A DNA stretch of 64,000 nucleotides, from NCBI GenBank assembly GCA_024036415.1, contig JAMWET010000814.1, positions 663,501-727,500 on the forward strand. The letters run 5' to 3'. Shown piece by piece: positions 1-12,728 of the stretch. This DNA comes from Prochilodus magdalenae. Its lineage: Eukaryota; Chordata; Actinopteri; Characiformes; Prochilodontidae. Under the pieces are notes generated by a model, which was given only the letters and a program-made list of their open reading frames with translations, had not been told where the DNA came from and made no database searches. A program made the position numbers and the translations under genes. Numbering within the stretch: position 1 is the stretch's first letter; each line of letters starts with the position of its first letter.

Positions 1-526
1 ACACTGTTAAAAACAGCCCCTTTTAAGTACATCTGTTTTGTGATGTCACAAAAATCAACATATATACATATGCCCCTTCAGCCCTAGGTAATTTTTGCCC
101 CATCTTACATATTAAAGTGGTACTGGGTGTTTCTGCCTAAACCGCTTTTGAAACAAGGCACGACATGACGAAGCGGAGTTCATTTACATATCTTCATAAT
201 CCGGCGATCCTAAATCTACGTTTCTTCCTAAAAAGGTTGGTCCTGTACTTCCAGTTAAACAGGTAACAGGCTCTGAAAATGTAAATGTAAACTGGGGGGT
301 CCTAATCCTGGGTAACACTTCTGTAACCATTTCTCTACCAATCACAAGGCTGGCAAATATGTATTGTATCGTGCTGTAAATATCACAATGCAAAATGTTT
401 AATTAAACATTGTATTGTTACAGTCTGGAGAAAGAAGGATGAGACGAAAGTTAGGATGACAAGAAATCAGCTAACAAGCTTACAAGATCTTATGCCTTGG
501 GGAGAACTAGGAGGAGTGTTCAAACT
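1..526. other. No gene seen
   Basis: AT-rich unique-looking sequence. The short open frames have no recognisable similarity or coding character. Confidence 0.5.
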
Positions 527-545
527 GTCTGTGTGTGTGCGTGTT

Positions 546-592
<47 letters not shown>

Positions 593-699
593 ATGTGTGT
601 GTGTTTCTCTGTGTGTGTGTGTGTGTGTGTTTCTGTGCATGCGTGTGTGTGTGTGCGTGTGTGTGTGTGGGTGTGTGTGTGTGTTTGTGTGTGTGTGTA

Positions 700-733
<34 letters not shown>

Positions 734-823
734 CGTGCGTGTGTGTGTGTGTGTGCGTGCGTGTGTTTGTGTGTGTGTGTATGTGTGTGTGTGTGTGTAT
801 GCGTGTGTTTGTGTGTGTGTATG

Positions 824-878
<55 letters not shown>

Positions 879-879
879 A

Positions 880-943
<64 letters not shown>

Positions 944-1036
944 CGTGTGTTTGTGTGTGTGTGTATGTGTGTGTGTGTGTGTATGCGTGTGTTTGTGTTT
1001 GTGTGTGTGTATGTGTGTGTGTGTGTGTTTGTGTGT

Positions 1037-1094
<58 letters not shown>

Positions 1095-1123
1095 GTGTGT
1101 TTGTGTGTGTGTGTGTGTGTGTT
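527..1123 (+). repeat. Long (GT)n microsatellite, about 600 bp
   Basis: Almost uninterrupted alternating GT with scattered GC, TT and AT interruptions. Long Val/Cys or Thr/His frames on both strands are artefacts of the repeat. Such tracts can adopt Z-DNA. Confidence 0.97.
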
Positions 1124-2079
1124 GAAATGCTGTTCACTGACTCAGTCACATCTCTCTTTACTGCAGAAGCTGTAAGTGGGTCACAGACTGGAGCTGCTCT
1201 CCTCACTGCTACAGAGGAGAAAACAGCCTTCAGCATCAGCCGCCGAAACCCCACAGTCCTGCACTCAAAATGTCGGAATCTGAGATTCCTGCCGTCTTGT
1301 AACGGACTGCTATTGTATAAGCCGGGCACTGCGGGTTCCCAGAAAACAGGCTGTGTTTTCATGATGGGTTTCATGATGATACTTCATTCTGAAGAGTCCT
1401 GCTGCTCACCGATGGACAAAGGACGATAGACACACCTATTTACCAGCACAGTGTCAATACTGTTATTGGAGTTACTGAAGAAAAGGCTTCCTGGTTTAAA
1501 GTTTGCCAGTAAAGTTAGTTGGAATCTTGAAAAGCATTTGCAGAAAGTGCATGCAAAAGTCTGGGCACTCCTCCTGGTCACATGACATGTTATTGTTGAG
1601 ATAATAAGTAAAAATAAGTTGCTGTGCTACACAGTCACTGTAGCACCGAGACTAGTCCAGGATGGAGAAGTAGCACTGCTGCCCTGATGGTGTATTCTGA
1701 CCTTCAGTCAATCATGGTGAAGGTCCTGCTACCAGTGAGATCATGTAAGGACAGGTAGGCAAAGAAAAAAATGAAGAATAAATGAAAGAGTTAGCCTCCG
1801 CTATGACGCACTATCCTCATTTAGTGGAAAAAGCAAAGCAAGACTTAAAGTTCGAGGTTGAACTTGCAACATTTCTGCTACACTAGTAAGAAATGAAGAG
1901 CTAGGGGGCGGACTGTGCATTTTCCAGTGACATGCTGCCCCCTACTGTTTAAAGTATGAATTCATGTATGCGACATTTTACATATTGCTCCTTTAACGCA
2001 CATGTACTGTTTATTTCCTGAATTTAAACGACTGTAAAAGGCACACTGTGCAGCACTGACCTGGCACACTCTTCAGAGT
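1124..2079. other. No gene seen
   Basis: Mixed sequence with no supported exon. A short segment near 1915-1995 (ctgccccctactg ... ttgctccttt) resembles dispersed fish repeats, but I cannot classify it. Confidence 0.4.
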
Positions 2080-2660
2080 CCTCTTTGCAAAAAAGTTATC
2101 ATCTTGTGTGTTTAAGCTGGTAGTAACTTCAGGCTCCTGCAGATGGCGCTACACGAGGTTGATGGGGCTATAAATACTTGCATGGTGTGAGTGACGGGAT
2201 TCATAGATTGAGAAGAGGTGCTACAGTGCACTGAATGTCTTGTTCCATGTGTGGAAAATGGCTCCAGAGCAGATGTTAATGATTGGCTAAAAGGAGGCTG
2301 TATTTTGGCATGCCAAAAACCATAGTGTGAAGGAAGTAGCTGAGGCTCAGTCTACAGGAAATGCTCCTCAGGATTGTGCCAGGGAAGGCATCCGCCAAAT
2401 CTGGCCTACCTGCGCAATTCTTAGATGCACGAGTGTCTGAACACTGATGTGGCCTTCATCCAGAAACGTGTCATGTCCATGCCAAATTGAGTCGCAGGTG
2501 CTATCGGTGCTTGTGGAGGTATTACACACTATTAGCAGCCACACCCTTCCAGCACGTACTGGGCCATAGTGCCTAGCCACCAGCTGGAGATCTATGGGTA
2601 CTTTCCATCTCCTGTGGTTTAGAGCACAGCTCCTGTCTGACATCTGATGAGCTAATGTGC
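2080..2660 (+). mobile_element. Decayed Tc1-like transposon relic, copy 1 of a pair
   Basis: Shares long blocks with 25058-25560: ggggctataa, atagattgagaagag, tgctacagtgca, agtgtgaaggaagtagctga and tgtgccagggaaggc. The copy near 25.2 kb reads as the helix-turn-helix start of a Tc1-type transposase, so this is an older, more broken member. No intact frame survives. Confidence 0.55.
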
Positions 2661-3826
2661 ATGCTCTCCCATGTACATATTCACAGTACAGTTCACAGTT
2701 CAGATTTCTCCGATTAGCTCTTCAGGCTTCGGAAAGTAAGCAGATACAGAAGCTTACAACCAACATGATGGCAGCCATGGCGCCCATGTGAGGCTTTAAA
2801 ATGAAGTTTCGTTAAGAAAATTAAGAAAGAGAGGCCGTTGATATGAGTACTGGCCCATCATGGCCACATTTAGCCTAAGCAGAGTCACTGTGCTGTGTGC
2901 TCAAGGGAGTCGTTCCCTGTAGCTCCTTTAAGTATTGATGTAACAGTGCCCCCCTCTGGTGCTCCAAGATATGGACAGTGAGCTGAGGAATAAAAGCAGT
3001 GTGGAGAAAGTGGAGAAAGAGCATGTGTAGTTCAGGTACCTCACCTTATTAGCTCAGACTGGTGGCTGTAATGGATTGTTATAAACTAACAAGTTCTAAA
3101 AATGATTGATTTCTCTATTCATCAATTTCTTCTCGACCAGCTGAGGCGAAGGTGTAAGGTCAGGGTAATGGGTGCATAAGACATAGCATGGCAACCCAGG
3201 CACACCAAGATGACCAAAGATCAGGTCAGCTACTGGGAGGAAAGGAGGAAATAAATAAAAGGCAATTAGGAAAAGTGGCTATGCCGATAGAGATCTCTGC
3301 TGGAGCAGGAGCTTATGGCACCGAGCCTCTGATGTAGTTGGATCATGCTGTATGAGTCATGTTCCTCTGACAGCGTCTACGTGTGTTTGTGTTTATTTTT
3401 GGGGGCGTCTTGCCACATTTATAGTCGTTTATAAGCGGCTGTCGCGCAGGGAGATGGTTGAAGCGCTATTTCTCAGAGGCGGCTTAGGGTCTATGGTCTC
3501 CAGGGTTGTCATGGAGACCATTGTATTTTGCCTCCTCTATGATTGGCGCTGCTGGGTTGAGCAAGTATGTGCTATTTCTGTCTTTATTCAACACCTTCAG
3601 CACACACACACCACACACACACACCACACACAGGCTCAAGGAGGAGTGGCGGGTGTTGGTGTTAAAATTCGGTGTCAACTGTGATTTCCCCCCACCGTAA
3701 AACTCTGTAACACTCTGGTTTGATCCATTCCGCAAAGATTTGGAGCTCAGGGGCCAACCGCTCAAGACAGTCCCAGTGTCCGGAATGAGCTTACTTTGCT
3801 ACAGTCCACTTTGTGCTTTTGACATA
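2661..3826. other. No gene seen; small CA/CCA repeat
   Basis: Unique-looking sequence with a short cacaca/ccacac microsatellite at about 3600-3632. No supported exon. Confidence 0.4.
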
Positions 3827-4359
3827 CAGGGGTTGAACAATGAAACTGAAACACCTGTCATTTTAGTGTGGGAGGTCTCATGGCTAAATTGGACCAGCCT
3901 GGTGGCCAGTCTTCATTAACTGCACATTGCACCAGTAAGAGCAGAGTGTGAAGGTTCAGTTAGCAGGTAAGAGCACAGTTCTGCTCAAAATACTGCAATG
4001 CACACAACATTATGGGTGACATACCAGAGTTCAAAAGAGGACAGATTGTTGGTGCACGTCTTGCTGGCGCATCTGTGACCAAGACAGCAAGTCTTTGTGA
4101 TGTATCAAGAGCCACGGTATCCAGGGTAATGTCAGCATACCACCAAGAAGGACGGACCTCTACCAGCATCACGTAGTGACCTGGCCACTATCCTGCAAGA
4201 AGAATGGCTTAAAATCCCTCTGACCACTGTGCAGGACGCAGTATATGTCATTCCCAAGACCAACTGACGCTGTATTGGCCGCAAAAGGAGGCCCTACACC
4301 ATACTAATAAATGATTGTGGTCTAAAACCAGGTGTTTCAGTTTCATTGTCCAACCCCTG
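3827..4359 (+). mobile_element. Non-autonomous Tc1-like element, 533 bp, with TA target duplication
   Basis: Bounded by near-perfect inverted ends starting CAGGGGTTGAACAATGAAAC and flanked by TA at 3825-3826 and 4360-4361. The interior on the plus strand still reads like a Tc1 transposase N-terminus (FKRGQIVGARLAGASVTKTA, then VSRATVSRVMSAY) and near the right end the C-terminus (AAKGGPTPY), so the middle of the enzyme is deleted. A second copy lies in the opposite orientation at 52394-52925. Confidence 0.88.
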
Positions 4360-4361
4360 TA

Positions 4362-4974
4362 GACCTCCATTAATTGTTAGCTACATAGGTCTGGCGGCTC
4401 CAGCGTGCAAACTACAGCAGCAAACTTCACACATCAAGCGCGTCTTGTCTGGTCCGCTGTGCTTGAGCTTAGTGTAACATGTAAACTACATGTAAACCGG
4501 ATTTTTCATCGGATGACTCCTTTAATGAAGGCCGCACCCACTCCACAAGGTCCTTCAGATGGAGCTCGGCATCGATCCGACGATAAATCAATGCTGCCCT
4601 CGTATGGAAGCAGGCCTTCGTCATGGTGTCCTTGTTGTCGGTGGCGGAGGAGGATCGGCACTAATGAATTTCCCCCTGGAGGAGCGGAGCAGTGGTGAGG
4701 AAGAGAGGAGATGTATCACTGCCAGATGATCCACTCTTCACACCCTCAGGCTGGAGCATGCAACATCACTCTTGCCCAATGGCACGACTCACTCATGAGC
4801 AAATGTCAACCACTCCAACTGGCCACTCTTGCACAGGAGGACTCCCAAGCTGCACTTCCACAACATTTTAGAAAGCCCTCAGAAAAGACAAGCAGCCGCT
4901 TATTTTTAAGAGTTAGCAGTTAAAAAGCAGCAGCAGTTTCTGGCTATGTGTAACATTTTGGCTAATATGCTAAT
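4362..4974. other. No gene seen
   Basis: Sequence between a Tc1-type element and a SINE. Two modest open frames (4405-4698, 4711-4923) have no recognisable domain and look like chance. Confidence 0.4.
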
Positions 4975-5160
4975 TAGCTCACAGTTGCCGCCACATGTGG
5001 GAGACTGGGGTTCGAATCCCAGTCTGGGTGACTTTGCTGAGCTACACCAATAAGAGTCCATGGGCAAGACTCCTAACACTACATTGGCCCACCTGTAATA
5101 TGATTAGCCTTGTAAGTCGCTCTGGATAGGAGCGTCAGCTAAATACCTTAAATGTAAAAA
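4975..5160 (+). repeat. tRNA-derived SINE, 5'-damaged copy
   Basis: Contains a B-box-like ggttcgaatcc and the typical 3' tail gtaagtcgctctggatagga then gcgtcagctaaa. Same family as 14612-14812 and 28249-28462. The A-box region has decayed. Confidence 0.75.
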
Positions 5161-5683
5161 CAATATACATATCGCCACCAACAGGTGACTCTCTCTTTTG
5201 ATCTTGCCAATGTATCCTAGGTAGGTACCTTTGATGAGTTTGATTGGAATGGTACCGCTAATTGTTTCACATAAGCCATATAAGCACAAATTCCATCTAT
5301 ACTGACAGTGATAGGAAGGAGAAACAATGGAGGAAAGAATGGTAGGTCATTCAAGTGTACATATGTTGTTTCATATTAGTTATTACTCTAATGATGTCCG
5401 CAGTAGTTAAATTTGAGTCTGCTGACCGCTGACATTTACCAACGTTTACATCCAGACATCTGACCTTACTTATGGCAAATCCCACAAAATAATTATCCGT
5501 GAACACATCCTGGATTTTGGCTACAGCCAGGAAAATGGCATGCATTCATCAAAATTCATCCGTTAAACGGCCTCATAATTATCTGCGATTCTGACCAATA
5601 TGGATAAATGCACAGTCTGTTCCGAGCAGTTTTGATGCAATTAAAAAGCTGTATACGCTCACTGTCAGATGAATATTTGCACA
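5161..5683. other. No gene seen
   Basis: No supported exon or repeat boundary. A block at 5447-5580 (gacatctgacc, caaatcccacaaaataatta, taaacggcctcataa) resembles 8010-8140 and so is probably an old dispersed repeat. Confidence 0.4.
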
Positions 5684-6135
5684 AATAGATCCACCCAGAA
5701 GGACACGACCAACAGGAATGAAACTGAGACTGACCCAACTGGACATTCAGTAAGCAGTGATGCCCTCCAAGGGTCGTCCTCATACTGCCAGCACCATTGG
5801 CCGATGGCTGCACAGTGCAGGACCACATGCACGCAGACCGTCACAACGACTGCCCTTAAGAACATGTCTCATGTCCAGAAGGCCTGGTGTTGCTCCACCT
5901 CCACCCCTACCGCACCATCTGCAGTAACTGCGCGAGGATACTCAAGCTGCATGGGATGGGTTATCGCAGGACACCATTAGGAACCTGAGACTATACTGAG
6001 AGACAGACTTCTGTATGTGTAGCTCAATAAATATTACCCATATCCGTCTAAATGTAACATCATGTATGGTTCCTCTCCTTTATCTTCCTTCCCTATGGAA
6101 CTGCAATCCCATACTTGCTTCTGGGTGCAGCTATT
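5684..6135 (+). mobile_element. Tc1-like relic (TGCACCCAGAAG family), copy 1
   Basis: Inverted ends atccacccagaagga (left) and cttctgggtgcagctatt (right). Shares actcaagctgcatgggatgg and tatcgcaggacaccattagg with 6890-7475, 16161-16844 and 27039-27540. Internally deleted; no working transposase. Confidence 0.75.
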
Positions 6136-6889
6136 ATTTTGACTATGAGTGTATATGATTCTTCATTGGTGGGTCTAATGGAGATTTGTATTTGGTTAAA
6201 TAAATAGTGGCTCAGTGTACAGATATTATTGAGGTGAGCTGTGCTGACTTATAGAACCAATGAAAATCTCCATTTTAGCAGGAAGGCGGGGCATTAGTTA
6301 ACACTAAAGCCTTTCTGAACTGAATGCATTGAACACCGTCCATGTTATTACACTATGTGAATGAACTAAATGTCTGTTTAAACATTTCTCCATTAGTTCA
6401 TCTGCATTCAGGTCCCCACCAAACAACTGTTCAATCTGCCAAAACTGTAAATCTGAACCCACATGAACCCTGCTCCAGTCAAACGGAGACAATGTCCAAC
6501 CCAGGGTACCGGGTGCTGGGATGAGATTCGCTACATTGTGTCTGAGGTCATTACCACAGCAACCCGAGCAGATGGCTGGACACATAAATCTGATCACTTG
6601 CAAATAACAGAGCACACAGTCATCTGAAAATATCTCACTTTGAGAAAGGAATCAGATTTGCAGAATGGCTGCACATTACATTTACATGGTGGCAAATGAG
6701 AGAGTAACAGAACACTTGTATCCCGGCAAATGTCTGACCAACCAACCGTTACTTTCATGTGTAATTTGGTCTACTTTAGCTGTTGCAGTGAAAACGCTGG
6801 GTTTTAAAAGCAGCTTGACATGTTTCAGAGCTAGCAAAGTTCGATATCTGAGACTAAATCCAATGAAGCACAACATCATCATCAAAAGA
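6136..6889. other. No gene seen
   Basis: Unique-looking sequence between two Tc1-like relics. No supported exon. Confidence 0.4.
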
Positions 6890-7475
6890 ATGACTGCACT
6901 CAGAAGGAAGTGTGGGATGCCAGTGCTATAGGGAAGAAAGATAAAGTTTACCAGGAACAATAAATGATGACAGATTTAGACTGATATGGGTAATGCTTAC
7001 TGAGCTACACATACAGAAGTAGCATCTCTCAGTATGTCACTGGGCCGCCATGTTTGCTAACGCAACACACCAGACGTCTCAGCATGGAGTTCCTAATGGT
7101 GTCCTGTGATAATCCATCCCATGCAGCTTGAGTATCCTCACACAGGTCCTGCAGATTTAGCGGTAGGAGTGGACGTAGAGTGACATCGGGCCTTTTGGAT
7201 ATGTGACGTGTGACAACAAGCTTTCATCTTGGTACTGACCATGATGCCTCCACACACTAAGACAACAAGGGGACTCATCACTGTGGATGACCCGCCGCCA
7301 TTCTGAGTCACTCTACGACAGTCTGGCACGACACCATTGCAGACTTTGGTGTTGGCTGAGTACATGTAGTCCTGCGTCGTGCAGCCGTCTGCCAATAGTG
7401 CTGGACTTATGGTGGACATCAGAGCTTACTGAGTATCTGCAATTGTGGTTATTGGGTCAGTCAGGTACCTATCTG
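6890..7475 (-). mobile_element. Tc1-like relic (TGCACCCAGAAG family), copy 2
   Basis: Minus-strand member of the same family. It retains the transposase block around actcaagctgcatgggatgg and the 3' end next to gactgcactcagaaggaag at about 6890. The frame is broken by indels. Confidence 0.7.
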
Positions 7476-8509
7476 AATACACCAGCAAGTAATGGGTGAG
7501 GGGACTTATCTTTTAGGCTACGCCTGAAACATGGCCGCCATCTTGAAATCCGCCATATTGGATCAATGGGAAATTTTACTAATGGAAAGGTGGTGGGACA
7601 TTTTCTCAGAAACCGATTGCGGTAATATCTCTAATAAAAAGCACATATACATACACTGTAAACTGGATTATTTATGAATTGACTCTTCTTTTATTATAAC
7701 ATATTTCTAACCTTTTCTCCGTGTTGTAGTTTTCCATCTCACCACACTGATCTATCTAGGGCCTAAATTAAAAGCATTTAAGGAATGGATGAGATTAAAT
7801 TTGAATGATACTACACATTGTTACACAAAACTGAATTTGTAAATTAAGATGAAAACAAATAATTCAGGAAAAGTACGGCAAGTCCTACAAATCGTGCGTA
7901 TGTAGTCGTGCAGTTTAGTTATTACTCTTATTACTCTGTGGTGGCGTCAGGGTGAGATCGGAGTCTGCTGATCCCGGATTTCTTCAAAAGATTTCTTCAT
8001 CTAGACGTTTGAGCGTGCTAACGCCAAACCCCACAACATAATTATCTGTGCTCACATCCCAGCTATCAGCTACAGCCAAGAAAAAGGCGTCCATTTATTC
8101 GTGACAAAATCTGTTAAACGGCTTCATAAATCTGCGATGCAGATTGATACGGATAAATACACGGCGCGCTCGTCTGTTCGGCTCTGCAAGGCTGTTCAGG
8201 GCCTGATTTGCTATTCATGTTTAATAATGTCTTTATTAGCATACCTGTTGTTTTTCTGTTTTTCTCTCCCGTTTTCTGGCAGAGTCCAGAGAGCTGCACA
8301 TAAGCCGGCCCTTGTGAACAGGCTTTTGAAGGATTTGACAATGGCCAGCTACCAAGGCTTTATTTGTAGGAGCAGAGACTGATTTAGTGTTGTGGAGTTT
8401 TGTGACGAAAGTGTGTTTATTTCCACTGTTGGACTTTTTGCACCTTTCTCTGGGGAGGCTGTATGACCCATTAATAACTTGGCCCCATTGGTCCTGTCAT
8501 TAACACAGG
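7476..8509. other. No gene seen
   Basis: AT-rich, no supported exon. 8010-8160 is similar to about 5447-5600, suggesting a dispersed repeat of unknown type. Confidence 0.35.
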
Positions 8510-9115
8510 AGGGATCCTAAATGGACTGCACCAAGTATGGGTGAAGTGTTTCCCACAGGTCTGAAACAAACCTCCGGGGGGGGTAAATATTTCTTAGCTG
8601 GAAATGGAAGGTTTGTTGGGATTGAGGGAATGTAGAGGCAAGGGGAAACACACTAAGCTCTTTGTCACCACCCTCAGATGTTCCTCCAACCATTCTTGAA
8701 CATTGTGTGGTGTGGAAGGGTGCAGAACATTGGCCAGCGCGCCAGTCTCCCTCCACCAGCTTGTCTTCTTCCCAAAGTGCACCCGGGGCCATCACTTTTA
8801 AGTGGGACACATAATCTCACTGTCCATATCACAGGGCTCATCAGACCGGGTGAAGCTTTGTCTGCTTCTCCAAGGTCCAGTTCCAAGACTCGCATGCCCA
8901 TTGTAGGTGCTTTTGGTATACAGTGGTCAGGGGTTAGCATGGGCACTCTGGCTGGCAAAACAGCCCCATATGATACACTATGTTGTGACACATTCCTCAC
9001 ATACCACCTTGTACCACTGCAGCCCTTCTGTCTGTTCAGACCAGACAGGATTGCCTGTGTTGCCTTTGCTCATCAATGGACACTGAACACCCATTGGCTA
9101 GACACTTATCACTGA
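8510..9115 (-). mobile_element. Tc1/mariner-like transposase relic
   Basis: On the minus strand, a frame at 9000-8674 contains SDGPG..LGRRQAGGG..MFC and, after frameshifts, VQEWLEEHLRVVTK then LNPN, which match the DDE region of a common fish Tc1-type transposase (usual form LGRRQAGGGSVMLWAMFC ... SPDLNPIEHLWDVL). Frameshifts and missing blocks make it dead. Confidence 0.65.
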
Positions 9116-9300
9116 TGCTACATGCCCACCACTGCTGACCAGGAGCACACAACTAACTAACAGAGCTAGCGATGCTATGACCTAGTCATCTGGCCATATT
9201 GATCTGACCCTTGTTCAAGCTATTCAAGTTATCTTGATCTGATCTTCTCCAAAATGCCTTCACATCACCAACTATAGTCAAATGACCATAACCAAGAAAC

Positions 9301-9445
9301 ATATTGTCTCTGTCCAAAGGAAAAACATGTATCTCCAAATTGGCAACTTTACAGGAAATACCAAAAACCTCATTTCATTTGAATGGAAGTCAATGGAACC
9401 AGACGTCTTTCCAATCGGTTTTGGGTAATTTCTGTTGGTCCAAGA
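9301..9445 (+). mobile_element. CGTCGCTGTCC MITE, partial copy
   Basis: Starts attgtctctgtccaaagg and continues through the family core (gtcaatggaaccagacgtct), then stops after ttctgttggtccaa. The right end is missing. Confidence 0.7.
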
Positions 9446-9560
9446 ATTTTATTATTAAATGAAAATAGTATAATGCATAATATACACATACCCAGTGACG
9501 TCATCATGGAAAAGATGAATATGGATGCTTTACTGGCAGTGAACATGATTAACTCTAACA

Positions 9561-9814
9561 TATCGTCGCTGTCCAAAGAAAAACATGTATCTCCAAAATG
9601 GCAGCTTTACAGGAGAGGCCAAAAACCTCATTTCATTTTAATGTAAGTCAATGGAACCAGACGTCTTTCCAAGCCCTTTTGGGCCATTTCTGTTGGTCCA
9701 TTCGTCGTGAGATTTTCACACAGTGTAAACAGCAGCTGGTGTGTTCAAATGATGTGTAAAAGTAAAAATGGGCAAAAATGGAGATACGTGTTTTTCATTG
9801 GACAGCGACGATAT
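9561..9814 (+). mobile_element. CGTCGCTGTCC MITE, best full-length copy (254 bp)
   Basis: Left end tatcgtcgctgtccaaagaa, right end ttcattggacagcgacgata: inverted ends that extend into atgtatctcca / tggagatacgt. No coding capacity. Five related copies in the window. Confidence 0.85.
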
Positions 9815-10870
9815 GCAGAGATAACTGTCCTAGTAGTATATTGTCAAATTCAATTTCCATGTTACCATGAGACCAAGACAAGACCATATCAAAAGTCTGA
9901 TCTTGTACTGAGAACATCTGGGGACGACCATGAGACAGCTTGAGCTTAATGTGGATGGGGGCGTCGACTTCCTAGAGTGGGAACAAACTGAGAGCAATAC
10001 TTCTGAACCAATCCAATGACTTTGGGTTTGTGAAGGCATATGGATGTGTGTGACCTGTATGGAAAACACTGCAGGGCAAAAACAGCTCACTTATACTAAG
10101 ATATACATTAGCAAGGAGATAACACTGGGCAGGCAAACAGTTACCAGCAGCTAGTTTGGCCTCTGTCATTCACAGTTACGACAATGCAGCTGGAGTAAAA
10201 GTGAAGTGTTAAGAATCGGCAGCTGTGCCACCCCGGCCGACTAGAGCTGCATTGACGTGTTAGCCACGGTAGGCTAACCGAATGCTCTATTATATTCTAT
10301 GGAGCTGAGGCAGATAATTCTGCCAAGTGTTACTTTTTCCCAACTTTGCTGTCCTCTGCAGAGACGAAATCCATTGGACGTTTTGGTAAGTGTCATGGAT
10401 GCCACACGTCTTGCAGATGAATCAAGTATTGTACAACAACAGCTACAAGAAAATAAAGCATCCTCCTGACATCGCTAAAGCTCTCCTCCCATGACCACCC
10501 ACTTTCACCCTAAAGCTGTCAACATGCCAACATTTGTGTGGCTTCATGCCTCCAAGAGTCTTGTTCCTGCGATACATGAAACCATGCTAAGTATGCTGAT
10601 GACTTAGATCATTACCGGTCCTGAGACCGAACTTGTGTAGTACAACACTAGTCTGAGGGCTCTTCATCAATCCTCAAAATATGATCACACGGAGACGTAC
10701 TGGAGACCCCTTGGCATTGCCAGCTCTCTGCTAGCGATCCGATCACTTGAGACAGATGTTGATTCCAGGACCTATGTGTGCATATCAGCGAGGGGCACTA
10801 GGACCCTGTGCCGAGCGGAAAGCTGCCTGCCTGCCTCCCTGCATCCCTGTCTCCACTCCACACTGTTCTG
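9815..10870. other. No gene seen
   Basis: No supported exon, RNA gene or repeat boundary. Confidence 0.4.
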
Positions 10871-10875
10871 CAGTT

Positions 10876-11176
10876 GCCCTGTGTGCGTGTGAGCAGGAGC
10901 ACATGTTTATGTGTGGATGTGTGTGTGTGTGAGAGAGGCAGCGAGTGTGTGTACGAGTGTGTGTGTGTGTGTGTGTGTGCATCTGTGTGCGCGTGTGTAG
11001 GTGTGTGAGTGTATGTGTGTGCTAGATCCTGTTCCTTTCCATCCGCTCAAGCAGCAATCTGACCACCTGGACCTGCCTGGAGCACAGCTAAGAGCAGAGG
11101 ATCGGCGGAATGTAAGGGCGAGCGTGCGCGCGCGCGCGTGTATATGTGTGCGTGTGTGTGTGCACACGCGTGTGTG
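10876..11176 (+). repeat. Interrupted (GT)n / (GC)n alternating purine-pyrimidine tracts
   Basis: GT-rich runs at 10876-11020 and gcgcgcgcgtgtat at about 11120-11175, separated by some 100 bp of normal sequence. Followed by CT-rich tctctct at 11240-11290. Confidence 0.85.
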
Positions 11177-11514
11177 GGCGGGCGGGCGAGTGAAAGGGGG
11201 AGGGCAGAGAGATGAAAGGGCCAGGTGAGAAGAGGAGTCGGGCTCTCGCTCTCATTCTCTCTCTATGTCTCTGTCTCTCTCTCTCTCTCATTGTTGTGCG
11301 CCACTAGCATTAGGAGCGTTTGAAGGAGATCCTGCCTCTTGGACCTCTGCACCATAGCAACCTTCTTGGAGGCTGAGGAGGTACACCTCCCTCCCCTCCC
11401 CTCGCGCTTTCATCAACCTGCCGCGGCCGTGCTCTGCGCGACGAGGAGAGTCTACGGTCGTCCCAAACTCACCTGGTCTAGAACGCTCCGGCAGCTTTTG
11501 CACAGTCATAGCAA
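11040..11514 (+). other. CpG-rich segment, candidate distal noncoding exon or promoter
   Basis: This stretch is clearly richer in CpG than its surroundings (runs of gcgcgc near 11125, ccgcggccg near 11420) and ends in a donor-like catagcaag|gtaatc at 11514/11515. It could be the untranslated first exon of gpr61, which would give an intron of about 9.3 kb to the acceptor at 20828. No reading frame in it looks like a protein. Placement is inference only. Confidence 0.2.
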
Positions 11515-11529
11515 GGTAATCTGAAACTC

Positions 11530-12474
11530 CTCTGAACTTGCTCGGGAACACTTTGGCTAGGCGTGCGTGCATGCAGGGCGATTTGCTTAGTCTGGTCGTG
11601 AAACAGGCTTCATGTGACCACATTTATGTAAACATGTGAAGTTTCCACATTTGCATCAAAGCGCTACGAGTTTACATGTGCAGTGAGACAGAACTACAGT
11701 CCAGGCTCGAGAGCTTTATGACCCGTCTGTAGATCATTAATGGACGCCTCCAGTGACCTGTCTTGATCTTAAGCCATGGTAAGGTAGTACAAGTGTTCAG
11801 ACCGGTGGTCTGGCATACCTCAGTGTTCTCCCAGCTCTAGAACACCTGATCCAGTTACCCTTGTTCTCCGAAATTAGGGTGCCGGCATGTACTCTTTGGA
11901 GTGCCGTAATGGAACAGCCGCTTGCAGTATGAAGCACTAAGTTACGAAGGTTCTACCCCAAAAGTTTATCAGGAACCCTCATAAATAGCTACTTGTTCGG
12001 ACATTGATGAGTTAAAGTGGGAACCTGAAGCAGGAAAACAATCAAACATCCAAGATGGAGATACTCCAGGATCAGGAATGGTAAACGCTGGTGCCCTGGA
12101 CGCAGTGCAATGTGGGAAAAATGTCATTCAGTGGGAATTCAAGAGTCCTGGCCCCAGATCCTCATGACCGCTCTCCAGATGACAGCCAGTTCAAGATGAG
12201 GGCCAAAAGCAAACATATGAGCTAGTGTACTGACAGTGATCGGTGTGGCTCTCCTAGGGGGGAATCGAGGAGGAAAGAAGAAAGGAGCACAGAAGTTGTG
12301 GAACAACAGAGCCGGTTTTCTTTGCCGTAACTACCGAGTCATGTGCACATTATAGAGTCATATGTTTCTCAGTTGGCAGGCAGGGACATTCTTACTCGCT
12401 CAGAGAGACAGGGCTCAGAAAAACACGAGCTTTGTTTCGGGGCAGCGTTTCTTTTTTACCGCACTGATTCTGTA
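11530..12474. other. No gene seen
   Basis: Unique-looking sequence with no supported exon. Confidence 0.4.
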
Positions 12475-12728
12475 TATCGCCGCTGCCCAAAGAAAAACAG
12501 GTATCTCCGAAATCGCAACTTTACAGGAGAGGCCAAAAACCTCGTTGGAGTTGAATGGTAGTGAATGGAACCAGACGGTTTTCCAAGCAGCTTTGGGCCA
12601 TTTCTATTGGTCCATTCTTTACGAAATTTCCACATAGTGTAGACAGCAGCTCGAGTGACCAAATGAGATATAAAAGTAAAATTCAGCAAAAATGGAGATA
12701 CATGGTTTTGTTTGGACAGTGACAATAT
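12475..12728 (+). mobile_element. CGTCGCTGTCC MITE, full-length copy (254 bp)
   Basis: Ends atatcgccgctgcccaaag and tttggacagtgacaatat; same core as 9561-9814. Diverged at several CpG positions. Confidence 0.85.

Noticed and set aside
456..1429. Long open frames rich in Val/Cys or Thr/His over the GT array
   Set aside because: They arise from the repeat having no stop codons; frames exist on both strands and track repeat purity, not coding.
3960..4172. 70-aa minus-strand frame matched by an almost identical frame at 52580-52792
   Set aside because: The conserved pair is the antisense of the Tc1-type element, not a duplicated gene.
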